DNA from: Halorubrum sp. GN11_10-6_MGM
GTDB taxonomy: Archaea; Halobacteriota; Halobacteria; Halobacteriales; Haloferacaceae
Reading direction: 5' to 3'
Assembly (NCBI RefSeq): GCF_005435165.1
Contig: NZ_SGUC01000030.1
Span: 1-37,857, forward strand
DNA length: 37,857 nucleotides
The notes under the pieces are model-generated. The model was not told the DNA's origin and ran no database searches. It saw nothing but the letters and a program-made list of their open reading frames with translations. How positions within the stretch are numbered: the first letter of the stretch is position 1; each line of letters starts with the position of its first letter. A program made the position numbers and the translations under genes. Below, in pieces: positions 25,359 to 33,393 of the stretch.

Positions 25359-26789
25359 TCAGTCGTCGTCGTCGGCCGCGGCGGCGCGGTTCCGGATCTC
25401 GATCCGGCCCTCGATCGCGGGGTCGATGCCGCGCTCGCGGGCGTAGTCGGCCAGCACCTCGTACTGAATGTCGGCCTCGTCGATCCGGTGACGCTGCGCG
25501 AGCGTCGGGAACTCGTGGTCGGAGTGGAGCAGGTACTCCGAGACGGCGACCGTGTAGCGCGCGTCGGGGTCGATCGGCTCGCCGCCGACGGCCGCCTCTA
25601 GGATGAGTTCGGCGTCGTCGTCCCAGACGACGCGGGCGTTCGAGACGTGTCCGTGCCACCAGTCGTCCTCGCCGAAGTCCACGTCGGGTGCGGCCATCTC
25701 GCGGAACACGTCGCCGAGCTCCGCGCCGGAGACCGACGCGAGCGCGACCGGCTCCTCGAACGGGATCAGGGAGATAAGGTCCGCCTTCGTCACGTCGCCG
25801 ACGAACGGGTCGCCCTGTCGGAGCCCGCCGGCGTTCGACAGCCCCACGTCGGCGTCGTGAGCCCACCGGAACGCGTCCGCGACGAAGTTGCCGACGCGAC
25901 ACTCTCCGCCGTGGACCACGTCCCCGGAGCGCGCGATCGGCTCCTCGACGACGTCGACGGTCTCGTCGAGGTCGGCGGCGGCCATGCGCTCCGCGAGCGC
26001 GTCCGCGAGCCCCGGCGCGGGGTCGGCCCCGTCCGGTTCGTGGAGCGTCGCGGTCGCGGGGGCGGCGTCGAGGTCGACCTCGGCCACCGCCTCGCCGTTG
26101 ACCCCGGGCCGGACGAGCAGCGTCCCTTCGACGACCTCGTTCCGGCGGCTATGGATGTGGCCGCCGAGGACCGCGTCGACGTCGAGATCGCGAGCGAGGT
26201 CGTCGTCGCCCGCGCCGAGGTGAGAGAGGATCACGACGCGGTCGAGCGCGTCGCGGTCACCTCCTTCTCTTCCCGGCCCGCGCTCGGCGACCGCGGTCCG
26301 CATCTCGGCGAGGGCGTCGCGGGCGGCCGCGACGGGGTCGTCGAAGGAGAGGTCGGCCGCCATCGGGTTCAGCGAGTTCGTCGCGGGATCGGTGACGCCG
26401 ACGAACCCGACGGTCGCGCCGTCGACTTTCAGCGTCGTCCACGGGACGACCCCCTCGTCGCGGCCGAAGGGCTCGCCGGCCTCGTCGCGGACGTTCGCCG
26501 AGACGAACGTCGCGGGCGCGTCGGCGACGAGGCCGCGGAGCGCGTCGGGACCGTAGTCGAACTCGTGGTTGCCGAACGTGTCGAGGCGGGTGTCGGTCGC
26601 CTCGTAGAAGTCGAGGACCTGCCTACCGGTCGCGACCAGCGAGAGGACGCCCGGGGCGGTCGTGTCGCCGGTGGCGACGACCGCGGCGTCGGGACCCGAG
26701 AGCGCTCGGATCCGGCCGGCGAGGCGGGCCGCCCGTTCGGGGGCGTCGAAGACGTTCTCGATGTCGGAGTAGTGAACGAGACGGACCAT
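25359..26789 (-). CDS. 5'-nucleotidase/UshA-like metallophosphoesterase
   Basis: A 476-residue two-domain protein like UshA/5'-nucleotidases. The N-terminal metallophosphoesterase domain has FGNHEFDYG, VVILSHLG and LGGHIHSRRNE. The C-terminal 5_nucleotid_C domain begins near residue 260 and has NFVADAFRW, LSNAGGLRQGD and TVAVSEYLL. The first metal motif reads HYSDIEN, with Glu where the family normally has His (D-x-H). No signal peptide is seen, so it seems cytoplasmic, unlike bacterial UshA. ATG at 26789 is immediately before the first strand. Upstream CTTTTTAAGC (26817-26826, minus) is its likely TATA, divergent from the L7Ae operon. Confidence 0.88.
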   Translation of the reverse strand: MVRLVHYSDIENVFDAPERAARLAGRIRALSGPDAAVVATGDTTAPGVLSLVATGRQVLDFYEATDTRLDTFGNHEFDYGPDALRGLVADAPATFVSANVRDEAGEPFGRDEGVVPWTTLKVDGATVGFVGVTDPATNSLNPMAADLSFDDPVAAARDALAEMRTAVAERGPGREGGDRDALDRVVILSHLGAGDDDLARDLDVDAVLGGHIHSRRNEVVEGTLLVRPGVNGEAVAEVDLDAAPATATLHEPDGADPAPGLADALAERMAAADLDETVDVVEEPIARSGDVVHGGECRVGNFVADAFRWAHDADVGLSNAGGLRQGDPFVGDVTKADLISLIPFEEPVALASVSGAELGDVFREMAAPDVDFGEDDWWHGHVSNARVVWDDDAELILEAAVGGEPIDPDARYTVAVSEYLLHSDHEFPTLAQRHRIDEADIQYEVLADYARERGIDPAIEGRIEIRNRAAAADDDD

Positions 26790-26896
26790 TCGATACGCGA
26801 GTAGAGGAGTGAACGACGCTTAAAAAGCGCGGAGTCCGTGCGTCCGCCGATCCTCGCCCTGTGATCCCCGCTCGCACACCCGCCAGACATTGAAAG

Positions 26897-27020
26897 CGCT
26901 TTTATGGATGTCCGGACTACGATGGGGCACAGCCTCTGTGGGGTTGATGATGTGCCGTTCCGTTAGGGACCGACCACGGGACGGGCACGCGAGCCCGCAC
27001 GGAGGATAGGTGAACAACAT
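26897..27020 (+). promoter_or_regulatory. L7Ae operon promoter and long structured leader
   Basis: GAAAGCGCTTTTATGG (26893-26907) looks like BRE plus TATA, placing transcription start near 26930 and leaving an 85-90 nt leader, unusual beside the many leaderless genes here. The leader can form CACAG-CCT-CTGTG (26928-26940) or, alternatively, GGCACA with TGTGCC (26926-26931 with 26951-26956), plus CGGGC-ACGCGA-GCCCG further down. Shine-Dalgarno-like GGAGG (27001-27005) and AGGTGA (27008-27013) precede the ATG at 27021. Confidence 0.6.
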
Positions 27021-27383
27021 ATGCCCGTTTACGTAGACTACGACACCCCGGCAGACCTCGCGGAGCGATCCCTCGAAGCGCTCGAGGTCGCCCGAGACAC
27101 CGGCACCGTGAAGAAAGGAACCAACGAGACCACCAAGGCCGTCGAGCGCGGCAACGCGGATCTCGTTATCGTCGCCGAGGACGTCTCCCCCGAGGAGATC
27201 GTGATGCACCTCCCCGAGCTCGCCGAGGAGAAGGGGATTCCGGTCGCCTTCGTCGACACGCAGGACGAAGTCGGTCAGGCCGCCGGCCTCGAAGTCGGCT
27301 CGGCCGCCGCCGCCGTCGTCGACGCCGGCGACGCCGCCGACGACGTCGAGGACATCGGCGAGAAGGTCGCGGAGCTCCGATAA
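27021..27383 (+). CDS. rpl7ae: 50S ribosomal protein L7Ae
   Basis: A 120-residue L7Ae, a kink-turn RNA-binding protein that serves in the large ribosomal subunit and in archaeal box C/D and H/ACA RNPs and RNase P. Signature segments are [17 protein letters not shown] and [18 protein letters not shown], followed by IPVAFV. It is the first gene of the conserved archaeal cluster L7Ae-S28e-L24e-Ndk, with a gap of only 6 bp to the next gene. It has a good Shine-Dalgarno (AGGTGA, 7-nt spacing), unlike most genes in the window. Confidence 0.97.
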   Translation: MPVYVDYDTPADLAERSLEALEVARDTGTVKKGTNETTKAVERGNADLVIVAEDVSPEEIVMHLPELAEEKGIPVAFVDTQDEVGQAAGLEVGSAAAAVVDAGDAADDVEDIGEKVAELR

Positions 27384-27389
27384 CCTCCC

Positions 27390-27614
27390 ATGAGCGCAGA
27401 AGAGGGCACCGGCGACTCGACGACCGCGGAGGTCATCGAGGTCGTCGGCAAGACCGGGATGCACGGCGAGGCCATGCAGGTCAAGTGCCGCATCCAGGAG
27501 GGATCGAACCAGGGCCGGATCATCACCCGGAACGTCCTGGGTCCCGTCCGTCTGGGCGACGTGCTCCAGCTGCGGGAGACCCAGCGCGACGCCGACTCCA
27601 TCGGAGGCCGATAA
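27390..27614 (+). CDS. rps28e: 30S ribosomal protein S28e
   Basis: A 74-residue S28e of the small ribosomal subunit (OB-like fold). Family motifs are [39 protein letters not shown] and the terminal [16 protein letters not shown]. It starts 6 bp after L7Ae and ends 3 bp before L24e, so it is cotranscribed and probably translationally coupled. Confidence 0.97.
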   Translation: MSAEEGTGDSTTAEVIEVVGKTGMHGEAMQVKCRIQEGSNQGRIITRNVLGPVRLGDVLQLRETQRDADSIGGR

Positions 27615-27617
27615 CCA

Positions 27618-27812
27618 ATGGTCGAGACACGCACCTGCGACTACTCCGGCGAAGAGATCGAGCCCGGCACGGGCACGATGTACGTGAAGAAGGACGGACA
27701 GATCCTCCACTTCGTCGACTCAAAGGCGGAGAAGAACTACTTCCTCGGTCGCGAGGCGCGCGACCTCGAGTGGACCGAGGAGGGTAACCGCGCGGGAGGC
27801 GACGAGCAGTGA
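27618..27812 (+). CDS. rpl24e: 50S ribosomal protein L24e, zinc site degenerate
   Basis: A 64-residue L24e. The core is clear: [20 protein letters not shown] and [20 protein letters not shown] followed by DLEWTEEG. Canonical archaeal L24e carries a four-cysteine zinc ribbon (CxxC and CxxxC). Here only Cys7 remains; the other positions read Ser (CDYS), Val (HFVDSK) and Ala (SKAEKN). The fold must be held without zinc. Its stop overlaps the ndk GTG by four bases (GTGA), indicating coupled translation. Confidence 0.95.
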   Translation: MVETRTCDYSGEEIEPGTGTMYVKKDGQILHFVDSKAEKNYFLGREARDLEWTEEGNRAGGDEQ

Positions 27813-28288
27813 GCCACCACGACGAGCGCACCTTCGTGATGGTGAAGCCCGACGGCGTCCAGCGCGGCCTCATCGGCGAGATCGTCTCTCGCTTCGAGGA
27901 CCGCGGGCTCAAGCTCGTCGGCGGCAAGTTCGTCCAGCTGGACGAAGAGCTCGCCACGGAGCACTACGGCGAACACGAGGACAAGCCGTTCTTCGACGGC
28001 CTCGTCGACTTTATCACCTCCGGCCCCGTCTTCGCGATGGTGTGGGAGGGTGCGGACGCGACCCGACAGGTCCGCGCGATGGTCGGCGAGACCGACCCCG
28101 CCGAGTCCGCCCCGGGTACGATCCGCGGCGACTTCGGCCTCGACCTCGGCCACAACGTGATCCACGCGTCGGACCACGAGGACGAGGGCGCCAACGAGCG
28201 CGAGATCGACCTGTTCTTCGACGACGAGGAGCTCGTCGACTACGACCTCGACACCTCGGCGTGGGTGTACGAGGACGAAGACCACTAA
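27809..28288 (+). CDS. ndk: nucleoside-diphosphate kinase
   Basis: A 159-residue NDP kinase transferring the gamma phosphate between nucleoside triphosphates and diphosphates. The N-terminal [18 protein letters not shown] and the active-site segment GHNVIHASD with phospho-acceptor His119 are intact; the family more often has HGSD, here HASD. It starts with GTG overlapping the L24e stop, the last gene of the ribosomal cluster. A T-rich stretch (TTTCTCACTTTTCG, 28305-28318) just after the stop may terminate transcription. Confidence 0.97.
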   Translation: MSHHDERTFVMVKPDGVQRGLIGEIVSRFEDRGLKLVGGKFVQLDEELATEHYGEHEDKPFFDGLVDFITSGPVFAMVWEGADATRQVRAMVGETDPAESAPGTIRGDFGLDLGHNVIHASDHEDEGANEREIDLFFDDEELVDYDLDTSAWVYEDEDH

Positions 28289-28427
28289 CGCGGCCGCTCT
28301 CGGATTTCTCACTTTTCGTCGCCACTCGTCCGCTGAGCCCTTGCTCAACCGACACACCGCGTTTCCGGTGAACGGCGCTGAGGACTCCGGTTCGGTCGTC
28401 CGGTTTTCCGGAACGAACCGTATATAA

Positions 28428-28440
28428 ACGACTGCGGCAA
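28428..28440. promoter_or_regulatory. orphan TATA-like box between ndk and beta-propeller gene
   Basis: CCGTATATAAACG is among the best TATA-like sequences in the window, yet both flanking genes end toward it (ndk stop 28288, propeller stop 28452). Read leftward (TTTATATACGG) or rightward it would start a transcript with no obvious ORF. It may serve a small RNA or an antisense transcript. A 5-bp-arm hairpin TCCGG-TTTT-CCGGA is at 28398-28411. Confidence 0.3.
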
Positions 28441-28451
28441 CCGCCGCCGGC

Positions 28452-29708
28452 TCAGGTGTCGACCGCGATCGCGGTCCCGTCGTCGGCGACCACGATCACC
28501 TCGTCGCCGCCGTCGCCCGTCACATCGGCGAACAGGGGACCGCCGTAGGCGACGACCTCGCTCGGCCCGCCGCGGGCGATCACCTCGCCCTGTTGGGTCA
28601 TCGCGAGTACCTCGCCGGCGCGGTTGACCACGACCGGTGCGCGCTCGCCGTTCCCGTCGACGTCGGCCATGCGGGGCTCGTTGATCCGCGTCGTCGCGCC
28701 GTACTGCTGTTTCCAGACGACCTCGCCGTCGAGGAGGTCGACGGCCCACACGCTCCCGGAGCCGCCGACGTACACTCGGCCGGGGTCCGCGTCGCCGACG
28801 GCGACCGGGAGGTCCTGAAGCCCGACCTCGTACCGGTCCGTGCCGTCGCTCGTCTCCAGCAGCTCAAGGTTCCCGTTCGCGCCGCCGAGCGCCAGCACCG
28901 GGCCGTCCCGGCTGTCCGCCGCGTTCCAGCTCAGCGGGTTGACGCTCGGCTCCGTCGTCCAGCGCGCCTCGCCGCTCGCGTCGAGCATGTGGACCGTCGC
29001 GGGGTCGCCCGCGGTCGTCAGCACCGCGAGTCCGCCCCGCTCGCCGGCCTCGGCGTCGGGCTCGACGACGAGCGGTCGGCGGTCGACGTCGCCCGGCAGC
29101 GAGGCCTCGGCGACCGCCTCGCCCGCGGCGTCGACGACGCGGACGTTCCCGCCGGTCGTGACCGCCGCGACCTCCCGACTCCCGTCGCCGGTGAGATCGC
29201 CGACTGCGGGCCGAACTCCGGCGGGGCCGCCGAGGTCGACCGCGAACCGCTCCGTCCCGTCGCCCGCGTCGAGGACGACGAGTCGGCCCGACGCCGTCGT
29301 GAGCGCGACGACCGTGTCGCCGCTGAGCGTCCCCGTGGTGAGTCCGCTGACGGCGACTGGGTCGTCGCCGTCGGCGTCGTTCCCGTCTCCCGACCCGTCG
29401 CCACCGCCCCGCTCCGCGTCCGGCCCGGCGATCGGGGCCGTCCAAGGCGTCTCGTCGGTCCCGACCACGGTCGCGCGGACGACGCGCGACCCGTTCTCGA
29501 CCGCGGGTCGGAGGAGGAGGGGATCGCCGTCGACCGTCGCGACCACGGCGCCGCTGCCGTCGTCGCCGGCCGCCGGTTCGGACTCCCAGACGACGGTGGT
29601 CTCCGTGGTGGCGTCGTCGACGCCGACGAACGCGAACAGCGACACGCCGACGCCGGTCGCGCCGCCCGCCAGCAGGATCAGCGTCGCGAACAGGACGCGT
29701 CGGTCCAT
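28452..29708 (-). CDS. membrane-anchored PQQ-like beta-propeller protein
   Basis: A 418-residue extracytoplasmic protein. An N-terminal helix (VLFATLILLAGGATGVGVSL, residues 5-24) is a signal anchor. The rest is a repeat-rich beta propeller: WD/PQQ-like blades such as GRLVVLDAGDGTERFAVDLG and GSVWAVDLLDGEVVWKQQYG, mixed with FG-GAP-like calcium-type loops (VGDLTGDGSREVAAV; MADVDGNGERAPVVV; FADVTGDGGDEVIVV). A 20-residue Gly/Asp-rich linker lies near residue 105. It is probably a structural or binding protein on the cell surface; no catalytic residues are evident. It starts with ATG at 29708. Confidence 0.8.
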   Translation of the reverse strand: MDRRVLFATLILLAGGATGVGVSLFAFVGVDDATTETTVVWESEPAAGDDGSGAVVATVDGDPLLLRPAVENGSRVVRATVVGTDETPWTAPIAGPDAERGGGDGSGDGNDADGDDPVAVSGLTTGTLSGDTVVALTTASGRLVVLDAGDGTERFAVDLGGPAGVRPAVGDLTGDGSREVAAVTTGGNVRVVDAAGEAVAEASLPGDVDRRPLVVEPDAEAGERGGLAVLTTAGDPATVHMLDASGEARWTTEPSVNPLSWNAADSRDGPVLALGGANGNLELLETSDGTDRYEVGLQDLPVAVGDADPGRVYVGGSGSVWAVDLLDGEVVWKQQYGATTRINEPRMADVDGNGERAPVVVNRAGEVLAMTQQGEVIARGGPSEVVAYGGPLFADVTGDGGDEVIVVADDGTAIAVDT

Positions 29709-29753
29709 TTGAACCCCTTTCGGGCGTCGCCGTGAAACGGTTGTCGGATGCGC

Positions 29754-29801
29754 CCCTCCGCTCCGCGACGGTCCGGGCCCTCCGCTCCGCGACGGTCCGG
29801 G
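29754..29801. repeat. perfect 24-bp tandem duplication
   Basis: Units 29754-29777 and 29778-29801 are identical (CCCTCCGCTCCGCGACGGTC plus CGGG). They lie in the gap between the start of the propeller gene and the end of the carbonic anhydrase gene; perfect identity suggests a recent duplication. Confidence 0.85.
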
Positions 29802-29828
29802 TATCGGACCCGGGAGCGACGCCGACCG

Positions 29829-30584
29829 CTACAGCAGCGTCGCCACGTGGTCGGCGCGCGCCTCGCCGACGAGGTCGCGCAGCGTCGCGGGGTCGCGCTC
29901 GCCGTCGGCGTTCACGAGGTAGACGGCGCCGTCCCGGTCGCCGTAGACGCCGTGGAGGTCGTAGACGAAGCCGTACACGGTCGCGTCCGCCGCCTCCTCG
30001 CGTTCGCGGGCGAACGCGACCTGCGCGTGGACGTTGTACTCGACGAGGCGGTCGCGGACCCGGGCGTCCTCGCCCGAGTCCCGTCCGTTTTTCGGGGCCG
30101 AAACGGCATCGTCCTCACGGAGCGAAACGGCGTCGTCCGCCTCGCCGCCGACGGCCGGGTCGTCAAGCCCGTCCTCGACGATCGGCACTAGCGCCTCGAC
30201 GGCGGCGCGGACGCCCGGCTCGGGCGGGAACTCGCCGGTTCGAGCCGCCGTGAGCGCGGCATCGACCGCGCCGCACCCGGTGTGCCCGACCACGGCGAGG
30301 ACCTCGGTGTGGGTGTGACGGAGCGGGTACGCCACGCTCCCGTCGAGGACGCGCTCCCCGTCGACGACGGCGCTCACGCGGTTGCCGATGGCGCCGGCGG
30401 TGAACAGGAATCCGGGTTCGTCGACCGCGAACATCCCCTCTTGGGAGACGCGCGAGTCGGAACAACAGACGGAGACCACGCCGGGGCGCTGGTCCTCCCG
30501 GTGGCGGTCGAAGGCGCCGGGCGCGAGCGCAGCGACGTGCTCGTCGTTGCGGTCGAGGAGGTCGGCGAGGATCCCGCGATGCAT
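29829..30584 (-). CDS. beta-class carbonic anhydrase
   Basis: A 251-residue beta carbonic anhydrase hydrating CO2 to bicarbonate. Zinc ligands are Cys41, His101 and Cys104 (CSDSRVS and VVGHTGCGAVD), with the Asp43-Arg45 dyad intact. An acidic insertion of about 30 residues (about 150-175, EADDAVSLREDDAVSAPKNG) lies between the core helices. The C-terminal YGFVYDLHGVYGDRDGAVYL strand matches the family. ATG at 30584 (MHRGILADLLDRN) gives the normal start. No signal peptide is seen, so it is cytoplasmic. Confidence 0.93.
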   Translation of the reverse strand: MHRGILADLLDRNDEHVAALAPGAFDRHREDQRPGVVSVCCSDSRVSQEGMFAVDEPGFLFTAGAIGNRVSAVVDGERVLDGSVAYPLRHTHTEVLAVVGHTGCGAVDAALTAARTGEFPPEPGVRAAVEALVPIVEDGLDDPAVGGEADDAVSLREDDAVSAPKNGRDSGEDARVRDRLVEYNVHAQVAFAREREEAADATVYGFVYDLHGVYGDRDGAVYLVNADGERDPATLRDLVGEARADHVATLL

Positions 30585-30700
30585 ACCGTCTCGACCCGCC
30601 GGAGCGACAAAAACGCCGTGGGCGCTCGGGCCGTTCTCCGCGCGAGCGGGGCTCGCCGACGGCGGACGTGCCGACCCGTCACCCTCGGAACCGGCGGCTG

Positions 30701-30835
30701 TCAGGCGACGAGCCCGACGACCGAGACAAGCACCCCGACGACGAACACCGCGAGGAGCGCGACCGTCGCGAGCACGACCGCGGGCGCGAGCGCCTCTTCG
30801 TTCTCGTCGAGGACGAGGTCTGTCATGTTCTGCAT
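30701..30835 (-). CDS. 44-aa single-helix membrane protein
   Basis: A short ORF with ATG at 30835 (a second ATG at 30826 gives 41 residues) and TGA at 30703-30701. It reads MQNMTDLVLDENEEALAPAV then one long hydrophobic helix (VLATVALLAVFVVGVLVSVV) and ends GLVA. An acidic N-terminal stretch and a single C-terminal transmembrane segment suggest a tail-anchored-like small protein. A T/A-richer GTTCAAACC about 25-30 bp upstream may be its TATA. No family is recognised. It lies between the carbonic anhydrase and solute-binding protein genes. Confidence 0.65.
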   Translation of the reverse strand: MQNMTDLVLDENEEALAPAVVLATVALLAVFVVGVLVSVVGLVA

Positions 30836-30903
30836 GTGCGGTCCCTCGGCGCCGCGGGGTTTGAACGCTTCGACCGAGGCCGCGCCCCCGCCGAGCCGGC
30901 CCG

Positions 30904-32568
30904 TTACTGGTCGATCCAGACGTTGTTGTAGTCGCTCAGGACCCGCGGGTTGTACTGCGAGCGCGGGTGGGCGACGAAGTCGTTGACGTAGTCGCGGACG
31001 CCGATGGAGACGCGCAGGCTGTAGCTGGGGAGGTGGACCCGGTCTTCGAGCAGCGTCGGGATGATCGACTCGTACAGTTCGCGCCGCTCGTCGATGTCGC
31101 TGGCGCGCCGGGCCGCGATGATGTCGTCCATGAGGCTATCGTTCTCGTAGTAGGTCCCGTTGGTGGCGCCGATCTGGCCGTCGTGGAACAGGTTGTACAC
31201 GTACGAGTCCGGGTCGGGACCGCCGAGCCACCCCAGCGCGTACATGTTGTAGTCGTCCTCGTTGCCGGTGTCGTACGTGTCGAGGAAGGTGCCCCAGTCG
31301 TAGCGGCGCACCTCCGCCTCGTAGCCGGCCTCGTTCAGGCCGTTCGAGACGGAGACGCCGATCTGTTCGCGGAGGTCGTCCGGCGGGACGATGATCCGGA
31401 AGTTGTAGTCCTCCGGGACGCCCGCGTCCGCGAGCAGCTCCGCGGTGCGGTCGATGTCGCGGTCGTGCCCGATGTCCGCCCACTCATCGGTCGGGAAGTC
31501 CCACGAGTCCGCGACCGGGAGCGGCACCGGCGCGTAGTTGCGCTCCCCGGCCGGCTCGATGAAGTTCGAGACGGCCTGGTCCATCGAGACGGCGTAGTCG
31601 ATCGCCTCGCGGACCTGCGGGTCCGCGGTCGGCCCCTCGTTGCAGTTGAACGCGATGTAGTAGTAGGAGATGCCGGGCTCCGACTGGAGCGACATGTTCT
31701 CCGCGCTCTCGACCGTCTCCCACGTCTGGGGCGTGATCCCGTCGGCGACGTCCGACTCGCCGGTCTCCAACGAGACGACGCGCGTCGTGCTCTCCTCGAC
31801 CGGCTCGAACCGGAGCCGGTCTAAGTGCGGCAGCGTGTCGCCCCAGTAGTCGTCCCACTTCACCAGGTCGACGAACTGCCCTTCGGTCCAGTCGTCGAAC
31901 TCGAACGGCCCCGAGCCGACCGGCGATTCGAGGTTGAACGCGTCCTTGTCCGCCTCGCGGACCGACTCGGGGACCACGCTCCGCGTCAGCGCGAGCGTGT
32001 AGAAGGGCCCGTACCCGTACTGGAGATCGATCTGGACCGTCCGGTCGTCGACGACCTCGACGGTGTCGATCATCTCCACGTCGGGGGCGTTGGCGGTCTC
32101 CTCCTCGACCGGTGCGGTCAGTGAGTACCGCACGTCCTCGGCGGTGACGGGGTCGCCGTTCTGGAACCGCGGTCCATCGCGGAGCTCCACGATGTACCGC
32201 GTCCCGTCCCGCTCGACGGTCGGCTCCTCGCGGGCGAGGTGCGGGACCGGGTTCGTCCGCTCGTCGTATGCGTACAGCGGCTCGAACACCTGCGAACACA
32301 CCTGCTGTGAGTAGATGTCGTTGACGACGATCGGGTCGAACTCGATCGGCGACACCTGCTGTGAGTACACCAGCTCGCCGCCGCTGACGGGCTCGCTGCC
32401 GTCCCCGCTCCCGACGTCGGTCCCGTTGCCGTCGGTTCCGTCGGTTCCGTCGGTTCCGTCGCCGCCGTCGGAGCTGCGGCCGGCACAGCCGGCGACGGCC
32501 CCTGCCGTCACTCCGGTCGCGACGCCGCGGAGCACGCGCCGTCGGGACCGATCGAGTTTCTGTGACAC
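30904..32568 (-). CDS. ABC transporter substrate-binding lipoprotein, family 5
   Basis: A 554-residue extracytoplasmic solute-binding protein of the peptide/nickel (SBP_bac_5) class. The leader has a Tat motif (DRSRRRVLRG) and a lipobox (AVAGC, Cys29), so it is exported folded and lipid-anchored. A low-complexity Gly/Thr/Asp linker (TDGTDGTDG) follows. Body motifs include RFQNGDPVTAEDVRYSL, SYYYIAFNCNEGPTADPQVR and a C-terminal RRELYESIIPTLLEDRVHLP. Ligands are usually oligopeptides. No permease or ATPase genes are visible nearby, so it is either an orphan or served elsewhere. It starts at ATG 32568. Confidence 0.92.
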   Translation of the reverse strand: MSQKLDRSRRRVLRGVATGVTAGAVAGCAGRSSDGGDGTDGTDGTDGNGTDVGSGDGSEPVSGGELVYSQQVSPIEFDPIVVNDIYSQQVCSQVFEPLYAYDERTNPVPHLAREEPTVERDGTRYIVELRDGPRFQNGDPVTAEDVRYSLTAPVEEETANAPDVEMIDTVEVVDDRTVQIDLQYGYGPFYTLALTRSVVPESVREADKDAFNLESPVGSGPFEFDDWTEGQFVDLVKWDDYWGDTLPHLDRLRFEPVEESTTRVVSLETGESDVADGITPQTWETVESAENMSLQSEPGISYYYIAFNCNEGPTADPQVREAIDYAVSMDQAVSNFIEPAGERNYAPVPLPVADSWDFPTDEWADIGHDRDIDRTAELLADAGVPEDYNFRIIVPPDDLREQIGVSVSNGLNEAGYEAEVRRYDWGTFLDTYDTGNEDDYNMYALGWLGGPDPDSYVYNLFHDGQIGATNGTYYENDSLMDDIIAARRASDIDERRELYESIIPTLLEDRVHLPSYSLRVSIGVRDYVNDFVAHPRSQYNPRVLSDYNNVWIDQ

Positions 32569-32585
32569 GCGCTCCCTTTCGGCTC

Positions 32586-32598
32586 GGTATATAAATCA
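32586..32598 (-). promoter_or_regulatory. TATA box of substrate-binding protein gene
   Basis: GGTATATAAATCA (minus strand TGATTTATATACC) lies 18-30 bp upstream of the ATG at 32568 and is a strong haloarchaeal TATA match, consistent with a leaderless mRNA. Confidence 0.7.
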
Positions 32599-32707
32599 CC
32601 GGACACACGGGCAGTGTTCGACCCAACGTCGGACAACCGGAGACAATTTCTGGTAACCTGTCGTCGTCGACGTGTTTTTGTGCGTCGGGCGTGGCGGATA
32701 CGCCAAG

Positions 32708-33382
32708 ATGCCACGCGAACAGTACCAGACGAAACTGGAGGGACTCCGCGACGACGTCCTCTACATGAGCGAGCTGGTCGCCGAGCGCCTCCGGATGGGG
32801 CTCGACGCCCTCGAACGGCAGGACGAGGAGTTGGGCGAGGAAGTGATCACCGGCGACGCCGAGATCAACGACCTCTACCTCGAACTGGAGGGGCAGTGTA
32901 CCGACCTCATCGCGCTCCAGCAGCCGGTGGCCGGCGACCTGCGGTTCATCGCGGCCTCGTTCAAGATCATCACCGACCTCGAACGGATCGCGGACCTCGC
33001 GACGAACCTCGGCGAGTACGCCAAACGGGCGGACCGCGAGGTGTTCCCCGACGTCGACGTCCAGCGCATCGGCGACGATACGCTGGCGATGCTCGACGAG
33101 GCGATGGAGGCGTACGCCCAGTCGGACCCCGAGCGCTGTTTCGCCGTCTCGGAGGCCGACGACGACCTCGACGCCGCCTGCGAGGCCGCGAGCGAGCTCG
33201 TCGTCCGCGACCTGATCGAGCGCGACGAACTCCGCGACGACGAGGACGTGGAGGCGACGATGCGGAACGTCTCGCGGCTCCTCCTCACGATCCGCGACCT
33301 CGAACGCGTCGGCGACCACGCCGTCAACATCGCCGCCCGGTCGCTGTACATGATCGAGAACGACGACGAGCTGCTGTACTGA
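32708..33382 (+). CDS. phoU: PhoU-family phosphate uptake regulator
   Basis: A 224-residue protein with two PhoU helical bundles. The paired family motifs are LQQPVAGDLRFIAASFKIIT (followed by DLERIAD) in the first repeat and MRNVSRLLLTIRDLERVGDH in the second. PhoU binds metals and modulates the Pst phosphate transporter and its sensors. No pst genes are in the window. The ATG at 32708 (MPREQYQTKL) is preferred over 32672; CGTGTTTTTGTGCG (32668-32681) is the probable TATA 27-35 bp upstream, divergent from the substrate-binding protein gene. Confidence 0.93.
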   Translation: MPREQYQTKLEGLRDDVLYMSELVAERLRMGLDALERQDEELGEEVITGDAEINDLYLELEGQCTDLIALQQPVAGDLRFIAASFKIITDLERIADLATNLGEYAKRADREVFPDVDVQRIGDDTLAMLDEAMEAYAQSDPERCFAVSEADDDLDAACEAASELVVRDLIERDELRDDEDVEATMRNVSRLLLTIRDLERVGDHAVNIAARSLYMIENDDELLY

Positions 33383-33393
33383 CCGCGAAGCGT

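Noticed and set aside
26897-27020. Kink-turn in the L7Ae leader
   Set aside because: I tried to place a 3-nt bulge followed by tandem GA pairs using each GA in the leader and found no arrangement with two flanking stems. Only the plain stems are reported.
28014-28355. A 113-residue minus-strand ORF reading leftward from near the orphan TATA box at 28430
   Set aside because: Most of it is antisense to ndk, and its Arg-rich composition is the usual shadow pattern.
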